A model generated the notes under the pieces. It saw only the letters and a list, made by a program, of their open reading frames with translations. It was not told the DNA's origin and ran no database searches. A program made the translations under genes and the position numbers. 58,536 bases of DNA from Oscillospiraceae bacterium (GTDB taxonomy: Bacteria > Bacillota > Clostridia > Oscillospirales > Ruminococcaceae): contig JAETSI010000016.1 in the NCBI GenBank assembly GCA_021769725.1, positions 1-58,536 on the forward strand, read 5' to 3'. This document shows positions 8,904-17,900 of this stretch, one piece after another; position 1 is the first letter of the stretch, and every line of letters begins with the position of its first letter.

Positions 8904-11041
8904 AGATGCATCACCCGATCCTTGATTTCGGCAGTCCGCCCCTGATTCCAGAACTGTGTTCCGAGGTAACCACAGGTGCGGCGGCAGATGTTCATTGTCC
9001 GCTGGTCACGGTTGCCGCAGTTGGGACATTCCCAGAGCAGCTTGCCGTCCTCCTGAACAATGCTGATTTCTCCATCATAGCCGCAAGCCTGACAGTAGTC
9101 AGATTTTGTGTTCAGCTCTGCGTAAAGAATCGTGTCATAAATGTGTTTCATGAGCGCAAGCACAGCAGGGATATTGTTCTGTAAGTTCGGGACCTCAGCA
9201 AAGCTAATTGCACCTCCCGGAGAAAGCTCCTGAAACTCCGCCTCAAATGTTAACTTGCTAAAAGCGTCCATCGGCTCTGTCACATGAACATGATAGCTGT
9301 TGGTGATGTAGCTCTTGTCCGTCACGTGAGGAATAATACCGTGTCCGCGTTGGAGACACTGAGCGAATTTGTAAGTCAGACTTTCCATAGGAGTACCATA
9401 CAGCGAAAAGCTGATATTCGTTTTTTCTTTCCAAACTGTACATTTTGCGTTCAGAAATTTCATGACAGCTACTGCAAAGGCTTTTCCCTCCGGTTCCGTA
9501 TGGGAGCAGCCTTTCATGCGGTAGGTCATTTCCGAAATACCTGCATAGCCAAGCGAGATCGTGCTGTAATTGTTGTAGAGCAGGTCGTTGATTACTTCGC
9601 CTTTTTCCAATCTTGCCAATGCACCGTACTGCCATAAGATCGGGGCAACATCGGAGGGCGTATCTTTCAGCCGTTCGTGTCGGCACATAAGAGCCTTGAA
9701 ACACAACTCACAGCGTTCATCAAGGAGTTCCCAGAATTTTTCCTCATCACCATCCGCACTGCAAGCGACATCCACAAGGTTGATCGTTACCACACCCTGA
9801 TTGAACCTTCCGTAATATTTATGCTCCTGACTTGGTGTGAGGAATGATCGGCAACCCATACAGGGATACACATCGTCCTTGAGTTTTTTCATCACCTTTG
9901 CGGAGATATAGTCGGGTACCATTCGCTTTGCCGTACACTTGGCGGCAAGCTGCGTCAGATACCAATAAGGGCTGCCCTCCGTGATATTATCCTCATCCAG
10001 AACATAGATAAGCTTCGGAAAAGCCGGCGTGATCCAAACACCCTTTTCGTTCTTCACTCCCTCGATACGCTGCAAAAGCGTCTCCTCGATAATCATTGCA
10101 AGGTCATCTCTGGTCTGTCCCTCCGGAACTTCATCCAGATACATAAACACCGTTACAAAAGGTGTCTGTCCATTGGTAGTCAGCAGCGTGTTGATCTGAT
10201 ACTGTATTGTCTGCACACCTCGCTTGACCTCACGACGGACTCTTTTTTCAACGATATGGTCAATATCTTCATCAGATAATTTACATCCGCAGTCGCAGTT
10301 TACATCCTCAAATACTTCTGCTTTGATTTTTTGTCTGCTTACATCCACAAATGGAGCAAGATGCGATAGGCTTATTGTCTGACCGCCATACTGATTGGAT
10401 GCCACTTGTGCAATAATCTGCGTAGCGATGTTGCAGGCGGTTGAAAAGCTGTGTGGCTTTTCGATCATCGTGCCGGAAACAATAGTTCCGTTCTGGAGCA
10501 TATCCTCCAGATTGACCAGGCAGCAGTTATACATCGGCTCAGCGATGTAATCGAGATCGTGTATGTGAATTATTCCTTCATCATGGGCGGCGATAATATC
10601 CTCCGGAAACAGAAATCTCCGGCAGATATCCTTGCTGACCTCACCAGCCATATAGTCACGGAGGGTACTGTTGATAATTGGGTTTTTGTTTGCGTTCTCC
10701 TGCTTTGCCTCCTCGTTGTTGCGTTCCAGCAGGCTGAGGATCTTGCCGTCCGTGGTATTCATTTTTCGCTTCTGCTCATGGAGAAGCCGATATTCACTGT
10801 AATGCCGTGCAAGTTTGTACGCTTCGGCGTGATTCAGTTCATCGATGACCATGTCCTGAATTTCTTCGACATGGACAGGTCTTGCAAGGGCTTCACACCG
10901 CTGTTCGACTCTGCCGACAATAAAACCAATTATTGTGTCGCTGATTTTGTCATCGACTTCATTATTCGCCGCCAAAACCGCAGTTCTTATTTTTTCGCAG
11001 TCATACGGCACTTCTGCACCGTTTCGCTTGATAATTTTCAT
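8900..11041 (-). CDS. nrdD: Anaerobic ribonucleoside-triphosphate reductase
   Basis: A 713-residue class III ribonucleotide reductase. It has an N-terminal ATP-cone (KIIKRNGAEVPYD), the long catalytic barrel, a C-terminal zinc site (CQACGYDGE...CPNCGN) and the glycyl-radical motif RRTCGYLG near the end. The length and motifs are complete, so it should be active with the adjacent nrdG. The start at ATG 11041 begins the ATP-cone and overlaps the upstream stop (ATGA at 11038-11041); a longer frame upstream belongs to the neighbouring gene's overlap. Confidence 0.95.
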   Translation of the reverse strand: MKIIKRNGAEVPYDCEKIRTAVLAANNEVDDKISDTIIGFIVGRVEQRCEALARPVHVEEIQDMVIDELNHAEAYKLARHYSEYRLLHEQKRKMNTTDGKILSLLERNNEEAKQENANKNPIINSTLRDYMAGEVSKDICRRFLFPEDIIAAHDEGIIHIHDLDYIAEPMYNCCLVNLEDMLQNGTIVSGTMIEKPHSFSTACNIATQIIAQVASNQYGGQTISLSHLAPFVDVSRQKIKAEVFEDVNCDCGCKLSDEDIDHIVEKRVRREVKRGVQTIQYQINTLLTTNGQTPFVTVFMYLDEVPEGQTRDDLAMIIEETLLQRIEGVKNEKGVWITPAFPKLIYVLDEDNITEGSPYWYLTQLAAKCTAKRMVPDYISAKVMKKLKDDVYPCMGCRSFLTPSQEHKYYGRFNQGVVTINLVDVACSADGDEEKFWELLDERCELCFKALMCRHERLKDTPSDVAPILWQYGALARLEKGEVINDLLYNNYSTISLGYAGISEMTYRMKGCSHTEPEGKAFAVAVMKFLNAKCTVWKEKTNISFSLYGTPMESLTYKFAQCLQRGHGIIPHVTDKSYITNSYHVHVTEPMDAFSKLTFEAEFQELSPGGAISFAEVPNLQNNIPAVLALMKHIYDTILYAELNTKSDYCQACGYDGEISIVQEDGKLLWECPNCGNRDQRTMNICRRTCGYLGTQFWNQGRTAEIKDRVMHL

Positions 11042-11298
11042 GCTGTATCTGTCATCTCCTTTTCTGCCTCGGCAAGCAGTGTGGCACAGTCCTTGCCGTG
11101 ATATTTTCTGCACTGCTGATTCAGGATTTCAAATATACATTCCTGTTCAGATTCAGTCAGAGGTATTTCATACATATCCTCATTGTCATCGGAATCGGAA
11201 TTGACCACCACAAAGCTGATACAGTTGTCAAGGCGGCAGTCCTGATTTTTACCGGGCAATTTGCTTATGCTTATATAGAAGTCATACCCAGCCGTCAT
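11038..11298 (-). CDS. Small acidic phage protein of unknown function
   Basis: An 86-residue acidic protein with a beta-rich first half (FYISISKLPG, ISFVVVN) and a helical second half (TESEQECIFEILNQQC). No family is recognised. It overlaps nrdD by four bases and the upstream small gene by 17 bases. Its position suggests it is translated with the reductase, but nothing in the sequence ties it to that function. Confidence 0.6.
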   Translation of the reverse strand: MTAGYDFYISISKLPGKNQDCRLDNCISFVVVNSDSDDNEDMYEIPLTESEQECIFEILNQQCRKYHGKDCATLLAEAEKEMTDTA

Positions 11299-11524
11299 TG
11301 TCTACATCATCTGTTCTGCCGTTTCTTGGAAACATCGGCTGATATCCCTTGTCAATTCTGATTGCATCCGCAAGCTCGGTCAAAGCGTCTGTCGCCATAA
11401 GCTGGAACTCCACAGTTGGGAAAGTGATGGGATAGGAGTCGTACATCTGGTCGCTGCCGTACATGACCTCCGCACCTGCATCGAGGTGAATAGAATCGGT
11501 AATGAATTTTTCTGTCAATGTCAT
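11282..11524 (-). CDS. Small phage protein of unknown function
   Basis: An 80-residue acidic protein ending TDDVDNDGWV. Two in-frame ATGs compete: 11530 overlaps the Rha stop as ATGA, while 11524 has GGAGGA at about 7 bases and is preferred. No motif is recognised. Its place between Rha and the nrd genes in an uninterrupted minus-strand run supports it being real. Confidence 0.6.
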   Translation of the reverse strand: MTLTEKFITDSIHLDAGAEVMYGSDQMYDSYPITFPTVEFQLMATDALTELADAIRIDKGYQPMFPRNGRTDDVDNDGWV

Positions 11525-11526
11525 GT

Positions 11527-12192
11527 TCATTCCTCCGTTCTGATTTTTGCGGCATACCATTCAAGGTAACGCTTCCTTTCGTGGAAATCCGGCACAGACA
11601 CCAGCAGACCGATATCAACCTTTTGCAGCGTTTCGAGCAGGTCAATCTGCTCCTGCGTCAGATACGGACGGATGCTTGCCTTTTTCTCAATGCCATATTG
11701 GATGCGGAACTGCTTTGCTGTCATGCCAAGAACGATGCGGTTGAGCATATCGCACTCGTTGCTGAAATGGTATGGCTTTGGATTATCCTTGAGCAGACGG
11801 ATATTTTCGGTCAGCAGCGGGAACTCCTGTCTCGCCGATACCAGCGTTCTGATAAATGCTTCCATCTCGTTGAAACGGCGGATATACAGTTCCTTGAACT
11901 GCATCGCCTTCGGACCTGTGTAGCCCATTGCAAGAAGCGTAAAGCCATCACGAGTCAGAAGGACGCAGCGCAGTTTTCTGCCGGTGGAATCCACATAATT
12001 TGCAGGCAGGAAGTTTGCATTGCGGAATTTCTCACTCAACCCAGATGTGGGGGCAGTGATTTTTGCGATGTCACGCAGAACATGGTCGTGTCTTTTCTCA
12101 AAGAACTGTGCCACAAAACGGCTGTCGACTCTGACGGTGTCCTTCTTATCAACGAACACGCCATAGTCATCCATAGGAATTAATAAATTCAT
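11527..12192 (-). CDS. Rha-family phage regulatory protein
   Basis: A 221-residue protein. Residues 10-100 carry the Rha signature: VDSRFVAQFFEKRHDHVLRD, then KLRCVLLTRDGFTLLAMGYTG and KAMQFKELYIRRFNEME. The C-terminal 110 residues are a helical extension with a possible second DNA-binding unit (ILGMTAKQFRIQYG-like). Rha proteins are regulatory proteins of temperate phages whose expression interferes with growth in some hosts. It begins directly after the zinc-ribbon gene, with a one-base gap. Confidence 0.85.
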   Translation of the reverse strand: MNLLIPMDDYGVFVDKKDTVRVDSRFVAQFFEKRHDHVLRDIAKITAPTSGLSEKFRNANFLPANYVDSTGRKLRCVLLTRDGFTLLAMGYTGPKAMQFKELYIRRFNEMEAFIRTLVSARQEFPLLTENIRLLKDNPKPYHFSNECDMLNRIVLGMTAKQFRIQYGIEKKASIRPYLTQEQIDLLETLQKVDIGLLVSVPDFHERKRYLEWYAAKIRTEE

Positions 12193-12495
12193 CTATTCAA
12201 CCTCCGCTTCATAATTTTCACGAAAGTACCTTGTCCTGCATCGTCCGGAGCAGAACTTTTTCTTTCGTCCTGTTTTGGGCTGTTTTACTTTCGAACCGCA
12301 AACGAGGCAGCGGCTGTTTTGTTCACACCATATCGGATAATTGAGTCTAACCAGATTACCGTCCCCGGCAAGACCGTGCATCTTACAAAAAAGCTGCACC
12401 TGATTTTCTTTCAGACACAGTTCTTTGGCAATCATGTGATATCCCATGCCCTGCATCCGCATGATGCGTATCTGTGTTTTTTGCGTTTGCGTCAT
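12193..12495 (-). CDS. Helix-turn-helix plus zinc-ribbon protein
   Basis: A 100-residue protein. Residues 8-35 look like a helix-turn-helix (IRIMRMQGMGYHMIAKEL, then ENQVQLFCK). Residues 56-85 form a zinc site, CLVCGSKV...KKKFCSGRC, of the FCS/treble-clef type seen in transposase- and terminase-associated regulators. It is probably a small transcriptional regulator and is the first gene after the long structured leader at 12496-12956. GAGGAG lies upstream of the ATG. Confidence 0.7.
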   Translation of the reverse strand: MTQTQKTQIRIMRMQGMGYHMIAKELCLKENQVQLFCKMHGLAGDGNLVRLNYPIWCEQNSRCLVCGSKVKQPKTGRKKKFCSGRCRTRYFRENYEAEVE

Positions 12496-12956
12496 ATGTT
12501 CATCTCCTCATAAACGCCGTAGTTCTGCGTTTTTCGGTATCCACACGGGCTTCGCCAAGTGTTGAACGGCAATATGCGGTTTTGGGCTGAAAATATGCGT
12601 TTTTCAATCATTTTTTGACGAAAAATCGCCATTTTTCAATCCGTTTTGTAACGAAACTCCGTATGTAATACGCCGCCGGAGTTTTCAGCGGCGGCAATTG
12701 GAAAAGTACGAAATATCTGCATTTTTCTGTATCCTAAGCAATGAAATTTTCATCATAGGAAGCGGTCTGTCAGGGCCCCAACAGACCAGGGCCCTTCAAA
12801 TTCGCGGTTTTTAGCACAAGAGGGGGCGACGGTCTTCCGCTCGCTTTAGTGTAGAGAAGTGAACCCGCCCCGGTGGGGCTGGTCAGCACAGCCTCTCGCC
12901 CCATAGGTGCACCCCTGAGTCAGGTCTGAATCGCAGAGTAAATTAGCGAGCTGCAT
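12496..12956. other. Structured GC-rich non-coding leader
   Basis: There is no credible gene in these 461 bases. It contains GGTCTGT at 12764 pairing with ACAGACC at 12781, with GGGCCC blocks in the loop and again at 12789. There is also a GCCCC-GGT-GGGGC hairpin at 12867-12879, and a GCCGCCGG...GCGGCGGC palindrome near 12673-12697. It sits between an HNH gene and the operon running from 12495 leftward, so it could be a leader RNA, a packaging or nicking site, or an attenuator. No known riboswitch consensus was recognised. Confidence 0.5.
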
Positions 12957-13316
12957 TCAGTACTTGTACTCAGGGGTGTGATCCTCGTTGCGTGTCTTGA
13001 TACTGTGGTGACGATGGCAAAGGCTCTGCCAGTTGTTTTGATCCCAGAAGAGGATCTTGTCTCCTCGGTGCGGAATGATATGATCCACATCAGTCGCCTT
13101 GATGTACCGTCCCTGCTTCATACACTCCACACACAGCGGATGGGCTTCAAGGTAACGCTTGCGTGCTTTGTTCCATCGGCTGTCGTAGCCTCGGCTTCTT
13201 GCGGAGCGTGTTTCCTCTGGGTGGAGGGAACGGTGTTTGTCACAGTACTTCGTGCCATAGGGAACAAGTGCTGCACAGCAGGGGTGCTTGCAAGGTGTGT
13301 TTGGTCTGCTTGGCAT
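12957..13316 (-). CDS. Phage HNH endonuclease
   Basis: A 119-residue protein. An N-terminal zinc knuckle (CKHPCCAALVPYGTKYC) and a GYDSRWNKARKRYL helix precede the HNH core: CVECMKQGRYIKATDVDHIIPHRGD...LCHRHHSIKT. This architecture is the one often found next to phage terminase genes, where it assists packaging-associated cleavage. Here it is followed by the structured region and regulatory genes instead. ATG 13316 is preferred because GGAGG lies 8 bases upstream; an ATG 33 bases further upstream lacks such a site. Confidence 0.85.
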   Translation of the reverse strand: MPSRPNTPCKHPCCAALVPYGTKYCDKHRSLHPEETRSARSRGYDSRWNKARKRYLEAHPLCVECMKQGRYIKATDVDHIIPHRGDKILFWDQNNWQSLCHRHHSIKTRNEDHTPEYKY

Positions 13317-13420
13317 TGGCTTCGCCTCCTCTCCACAGTTGGTCTTCATAATGCTAGGGGCGGTCAGTCCCGCTTGAATAAATATATGTGTTGTGGTCGG
13401 TCTGAACTACGCCCCTCACA

Positions 13421-13450
13421 TATTGTCGTGGGAGAGACAAAAATATAACT
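13421..13450 (-). promoter_or_regulatory. Conserved 30-bp element, copy 1
   Basis: This 30-base segment matches 24640-24669 at 27 of 30 positions; both contain TATTGTCGTGGGAGA and AAATATAACT (plus strand). Read on the minus strand, each copy lies just after a stop codon and 100-105 bases upstream of the next start (13316 here). Equal spacing in two unrelated intergenic spaces suggests a promoter or operator, possibly for the phage-encoded sigma factor. The following run of A and T near 13470 is a weak terminator candidate for metK. Confidence 0.45.
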
Positions 13451-13484
13451 ACGAGTCGGAAGATTTTTCAAAAAAATTTTTTTT

Positions 13485-14579
13485 TTATTTCTCCCACGGA
13501 AGCCCTTTCTTTCCGAAGTGACCGTAAGCCGATACGACATTGTAGTCCACATCCAGCAAACTAAGGCTCTCAATAATGCCTCTCGGAGTCAGATCATAAT
13601 TCTCACGGACATACTGCGTGATAAATTCCTTGTCCTGATGTTCTGTGCCGAAGGTTTCCACATACACGGACACAGGTTCTGCGATGCCAATGGCGTATGC
13701 GATCTGAACCTCTGCCTTATCCGCATATCCCGCACTGACAATATCCCTTGCGATCTTTCGGGCAGCATACGCACCGCTGCGGTCAACCTTTGACGGATCC
13801 TTTCCCGACATCGCTCCGCCTCCGATATGCCCGATGCCGCCGTAGGTATCGCAGGCAAGTTTCCTTCCCGTCACACCGCAGTCAGCAAAGTTGCCGCCAA
13901 GGACGAACCTTCCGGTAGGATTGACCAGCTTTTCAAAGTTGGTATTCAAACCATAGGTGGTTGCCGTCCGTACCATCAACTTTTCGATAATAGGTCTGAA
14001 GTCTTCAACCTCCACATCCGGCGTATGCTGTACGGAGCAAAGAAAAGTTGTAATTTTTCCGCTGTCATAGTCGTAGCTGACCTGTGCCTTAGCATCCGCT
14101 TTCAGCATTCGGCAGGGATAAGTTCTCAGCAACTCCAAGAATCTGGTTGCAAGCACAAACGGAATCGGCAGCAGTTCCGGTGTTTCGTTAGTCGAATACC
14201 CGTAGCACATTCCCTGATCTCCTGCACCACCGCTGTTCACACCAAGGGCAATGTCACTGCTCTGGCGGTCAACCAGAATTGTAATGTCCAGATCATCGGC
14301 AGTCATCTCCAATTTGTAGTCAAGCCCTGCATCGCTGTTTTCCGCACCGCCGTTATTGATACGGTCAAATATCTGCTGAACCAGAGCATTGTAATCCGGC
14401 TCGTGAGTGCTGGTCAGTTCTCCGGCGATCACAAGGCTGCGGTTCTTGAAAAGGCATTCAATGGCAACTCGGCTGTTCTTATCGTTTCTAAGGCAATCAG
14501 TCACAATGGCATCTGCAATCTGGTCACAGATCTTGTCAGGGTGTCCATTGCTGACTTGTTCACAAGTGATTATCTTCAT
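13485..14579 (-). CDS. metK: S-adenosylmethionine synthetase
   Basis: A 364-residue MetK, slightly shorter than the usual 380-400. It has the start EQVSNGHPDKICDQIADA, the GAGDQGMCYGYSTNE ATP-binding motif, and GGGAMSGKDPSKVDRSGAYAAR in the C-terminal third. It makes SAM from methionine and ATP. Finding metK in a phage operon with three DNA methyltransferase genes and the SAM-using NrdG suggests it raises SAM supply during replication. GGAGAACGCT precedes the ATG. No S-box-like leader is visible, so control is likely phage-driven. Confidence 0.94.
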   Translation of the reverse strand: MKIITCEQVSNGHPDKICDQIADAIVTDCLRNDKNSRVAIECLFKNRSLVIAGELTSTHEPDYNALVQQIFDRINNGGAENSDAGLDYKLEMTADDLDITILVDRQSSDIALGVNSGGAGDQGMCYGYSTNETPELLPIPFVLATRFLELLRTYPCRMLKADAKAQVSYDYDSGKITTFLCSVQHTPDVEVEDFRPIIEKLMVRTATTYGLNTNFEKLVNPTGRFVLGGNFADCGVTGRKLACDTYGGIGHIGGGAMSGKDPSKVDRSGAYAARKIARDIVSAGYADKAEVQIAYAIGIAEPVSVYVETFGTEHQDKEFITQYVRENYDLTPRGIIESLSLLDVDYNVVSAYGHFGKKGLPWEK

Positions 14580-14849
14580 AGCGTTCTCCTTTTCTGCCGG
14601 GATATCACCCGACTGTCAGATTGTTTTTTACACACGGTCTATTGGCATCCGCCGTAGTGCCGCAAAGTCCTAAAGTTCTAAAGAGTTTATTATTATGTTG
14701 CTAATGTTGCAAGTGTTTTCTATTATTAATAATAAACAAACAATACACATATATAGAGTAACAGAAGTTACCTGCAACAATTGCAACAGAGACAGTCAAA
14801 AGTGCCATAAATAGGCATAATTCGACAGTCTGTAGAAATACTGACCGTT
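14580..14849. other. Intergenic region upstream of metK
   Basis: 270 bases, very AT-rich in the centre with runs such as TATTATTAATAATAAAC. They presumably hold the metK promoter and the end of the primase transcript. No conserved riboswitch elements and no credible small gene were seen. Confidence 0.4.
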
Positions 14850-17315
14850 TTAATCATCAATAGGCACGATATCCATTTCCGGCTCTTCACCCAATACCCA
14901 GTTGATGTCATTGATCATTGTGGTTGTACACGCACCCTGATCATCCTTCGGTCTCCTACGCTGATACACATACCCCGCCTGTTCCATCTTCTTGCGAAAA
15001 TTCGCCGCATTCTCATACTTGAATCCATTCTCGGCGCACCACGTCTTGTAACGGCCGTACACCTGTGCCGCCCTCAGTTCCTGCCCGATTTCTTTCTTCA
15101 CACATTGAGAAGTGAACATCATAATACGATCAGACTGCTGACGATATTGCGTGGTTGCCATCTCAACGGAGTCGGGCATGGTGAGACCTTCCGTCAGATA
15201 CAGTCTGAAGCCCTCCAGACACCAGTTCAGGATACCTGACAAATTTTCAGGCTTTGCAAAGAATGACTTTAAATCGATATCGCGTTCTTCAGCGGTAAAA
15301 TGGCGGTTGAACGGAATAATCTTGATACGATCCGATTCAAACAGCGTCATATCGCTGATCTGCGGCAGATGGTTCGTATCAATGAAAAGCTTGAACTGCG
15401 GTTTGAACTCAAAACTGTTCTCACGCAGAAATCTGGCAGTCAGAATATTGTTGCCTGTCATCTGCTTAGTAAGGGAAGCATCGATCTGCATGGACTTCTC
15501 CGGCTCGGATACGTTGACCATTCTTGCACCATTCAGTCTTGCGACATCCTCGGACGGACCAGAGGAATCTGCATAGCCTTTCTTGCTGAGCATATCCGGC
15601 TTTGCCGTTCTGCCGTATTCACCGAGAATCCGTAAAATCGTTTCCATTGTTGTACCCTTGCCGTTTCGGGAAGTCGCACCGTAGAGGATAAACATACACT
15701 CCAGACGAGTGTCACCGGACATTGCATAGCCGACAGCCTTTTGCAGATATTTGATCCTGTCCTTATCACCCTCCATGACCTCGTCCATGAAAGTTAACCA
15801 GCGTTCACAGACAGCATCGGGAACATAATCCACTTCCGTCATTTTTGTGAGCATATCCGCAGGATCATGCGGACGGAATTCGCCTGTAATAAGATTGATC
15901 GTGCCGTTGTGACAATTGAAAAGAAACTTGTCACGGTCAAAAGCTGACATATCCACAGTGACGGCCGGATCGGAAGCGGCATCCTTTACCATGAGATCAC
16001 GGTATTTCCGCTGGTCGAGTTTCTGAACACGGTCAAGGAAGCGTTTTCTGGTGTCCTCCGATGTGATGGTGGGGGCAAAAGCAAGCAATGCATCACGGAA
16101 GTCCTTCGCCATTTCGGCAATCTTAATGTCATGCTGATCCGGCCGCCAGACTCTGCCGTCGTAGATATACCAGCGTCCTCTGGTATCATTCATAAGGATA
16201 ATGCTGCGGAAGAAATCCACAAACATTCTGCCGTTGCCGATCTGGAAGGATTCATATCTCGGATTGGTATGCGGAGAAAGCTCCTCGATGGATGTGGAGA
16301 GAAAGCGGTAATCCGGTGTGAAAGTGTATCCGTCACGCTCTCTGCGATCTCGCTCCTCCTGAATCGTGGTCGCATCAAGGTCAGTAAAATCAAGAAGCAG
16401 TTCGTCCTCAGCGGATAAACCACTGACAGGACGGTAGATCTCGGAGCAGGAAGATACAGCGTTTCTGATTGTAATTTGTCCATAGGTTGCATCACCAGTG
16501 CGGCGATCCCATTTGTCACGCATCAGTCCGGATGTGCGGAAAATTCGGTCTATCTGCTCCTCCACACACCCACACCAGAAACATAGCATAGATACAAATG
16601 CCATGTCAGCGTCCGATTGAGAGTCATACCCTTCGCTCCATCTCCCCTCATAGAGCATCATAAATTTATCACCGGACTTTGACTCCGATGCGTGTCTGAT
16701 GACCTGCTCATCGGTGAAGTAGGACACGGGAGAGCCTTTGAAAGCCGTAGCTGTTCTGGTACTTCGCTTCATAAACGTATTCAATGCCGTCTGCAAAGCC
16801 TTGTCATCCTGCGTGACTGTTCCGTCACGAAACATATCTCCTGTGACTGTTACAAAGCGGTTTGTCGTTCCCGGCAGATAGACTTCCAGACCGTGTTTTC
16901 TATTGTTGATATAATAGACAGTCTTATCGTAGGCAAAATCCGGAGACAGCTTGAAAAATCCACGCAGACCTGTGCCGGAGGGCGATTTCTCAAAATAAGC
17001 AGTTGAGAAGATGCCAAGGATAGATGCTGCTACATCATTAAGAGAACCATCTTCACGGATACAGTGGTCGATATCAATCGCACCGATTCCCTCGGAAACT
17101 CTGTAGCCGATGCCGTCCCAGCCGCCAATGGCATAGGCTTTCATTGCTGTGTTAAAGTCGGCAAAAGTAGACGGATCATTGGTTTTCGCCATGTTTCCGG
17201 TCTTAGGGTTGTATGGCACTTTGGTAGGTCTGCCGGATCTTTTTTCCATCTTCCAGACGCAGAAAGAAGCATTGCGTTTCAGAGCGTCAGGGATATTCAC
17301 GAAATTTACTGGCAT
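14850..17315 (-). CDS. D5/P4-type primase-helicase
   Basis: An 821-residue replication protein. The N-terminal 250 residues are an archaeo-eukaryotic-type primase/bifunctional polymerase region (GIGYRVSEGIGAIDIDHC). The middle is the D5_N domain, followed by an SF3 helicase with Walker A GATSRNGKGTT near residue 535, FKLFIDTNHLPQI, and a C-terminal winged-helix-like part. It should unwind and prime phage DNA. It overlaps the MazF-like gene by 10 bases. Confidence 0.9.
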   Translation of the reverse strand: MPVNFVNIPDALKRNASFCVWKMEKRSGRPTKVPYNPKTGNMAKTNDPSTFADFNTAMKAYAIGGWDGIGYRVSEGIGAIDIDHCIREDGSLNDVAASILGIFSTAYFEKSPSGTGLRGFFKLSPDFAYDKTVYYINNRKHGLEVYLPGTTNRFVTVTGDMFRDGTVTQDDKALQTALNTFMKRSTRTATAFKGSPVSYFTDEQVIRHASESKSGDKFMMLYEGRWSEGYDSQSDADMAFVSMLCFWCGCVEEQIDRIFRTSGLMRDKWDRRTGDATYGQITIRNAVSSCSEIYRPVSGLSAEDELLLDFTDLDATTIQEERDRRERDGYTFTPDYRFLSTSIEELSPHTNPRYESFQIGNGRMFVDFFRSIILMNDTRGRWYIYDGRVWRPDQHDIKIAEMAKDFRDALLAFAPTITSEDTRKRFLDRVQKLDQRKYRDLMVKDAASDPAVTVDMSAFDRDKFLFNCHNGTINLITGEFRPHDPADMLTKMTEVDYVPDAVCERWLTFMDEVMEGDKDRIKYLQKAVGYAMSGDTRLECMFILYGATSRNGKGTTMETILRILGEYGRTAKPDMLSKKGYADSSGPSEDVARLNGARMVNVSEPEKSMQIDASLTKQMTGNNILTARFLRENSFEFKPQFKLFIDTNHLPQISDMTLFESDRIKIIPFNRHFTAEERDIDLKSFFAKPENLSGILNWCLEGFRLYLTEGLTMPDSVEMATTQYRQQSDRIMMFTSQCVKKEIGQELRAAQVYGRYKTWCAENGFKYENAANFRKKMEQAGYVYQRRRPKDDQGACTTTMINDINWVLGEEPEMDIVPIDD

Positions 17316-17800
17316 ATTGCAGGACTCCTTTCCATTCCAAGCTGTGCCATGACAGCCTGTCCAATTTTTTCAAGTGTGACAGCATCTGAAATATGCCCGG
17401 CATAGGAACGGAAGGCATACTTGCTGATTGTGGTGAGCTGTTCCGCCAGCACCATAGAAGTATCCAGAAGCTGGCGTTTATCCGTGATGAAATCCGGATG
17501 CAGTTCCATGTGGCAGGGCAGTTCCGGTCTTTTAAGATGGCGTGTCATCGGGACAACGTTTACCGTATCAGCGTGAGCATTCCCGATATTGTTGGAAAGC
17601 ACGATAACCGGACGGACTCCGCTTTGCACGCTGGAATCCGGGTGTCCGCCGAGGTCGGCAAACCAGATATCACCACGCATAGGCAAGCGTTGTGGAGCAT
17701 TGCCTATAACCTTGCGAGAAGGTGCAGAGATATACTTTTTCGGATCAAAATCCAGCCCTCTGCGGTACTCGGTTTTCATCCTTCTGTTTTTTCGAGCCAT
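17306..17800 (-). CDS. MazF/PemK-like endoribonuclease-fold protein
   Basis: A 164-residue protein. RGDIWFADLGGHPDSSVQSG, then RPVIVLSNN and VNVVPMTRHLK, form the conserved strands of the MazF/PemK beta barrel, and LDTSMVLAEQLTTI is the typical C-terminal part. No antitoxin gene is adjacent, so it may act as a phage-encoded host mRNA cleaver or have a tamed role. ATG 17800 with AAGGAGG is preferred; the frame extends 33 codons upstream without a ribosome site. Confidence 0.8.
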   Translation of the reverse strand: MARKNRRMKTEYRRGLDFDPKKYISAPSRKVIGNAPQRLPMRGDIWFADLGGHPDSSVQSGVRPVIVLSNNIGNAHADTVNVVPMTRHLKRPELPCHMELHPDFITDKRQLLDTSMVLAEQLTTISKYAFRSYAGHISDAVTLEKIGQAVMAQLGMERSPAICQ

Positions 17801-17900
17801 AAAATTAGCCTCCTTATGTGAACTGCATCGGCGTAACCGTTTTGCAGCATTTTCTGTAACTTTTGCGGCGTAATCTTTTTGTCGCCATTTTGTCGTCATT

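Noticed and set aside
14580..14850. Possible SAM riboswitch upstream of metK
   Set aside because: The conserved S-box elements were not found in the leader on the minus strand; the region is mostly AT-rich.
17801..17899. N-terminal extension of the MazF-like gene
   Set aside because: The start at 17800 has AAGGAGG with good spacing, while the extension has no ribosome site and is low in conservation-type features; a separate tiny peptide cannot be ruled out.
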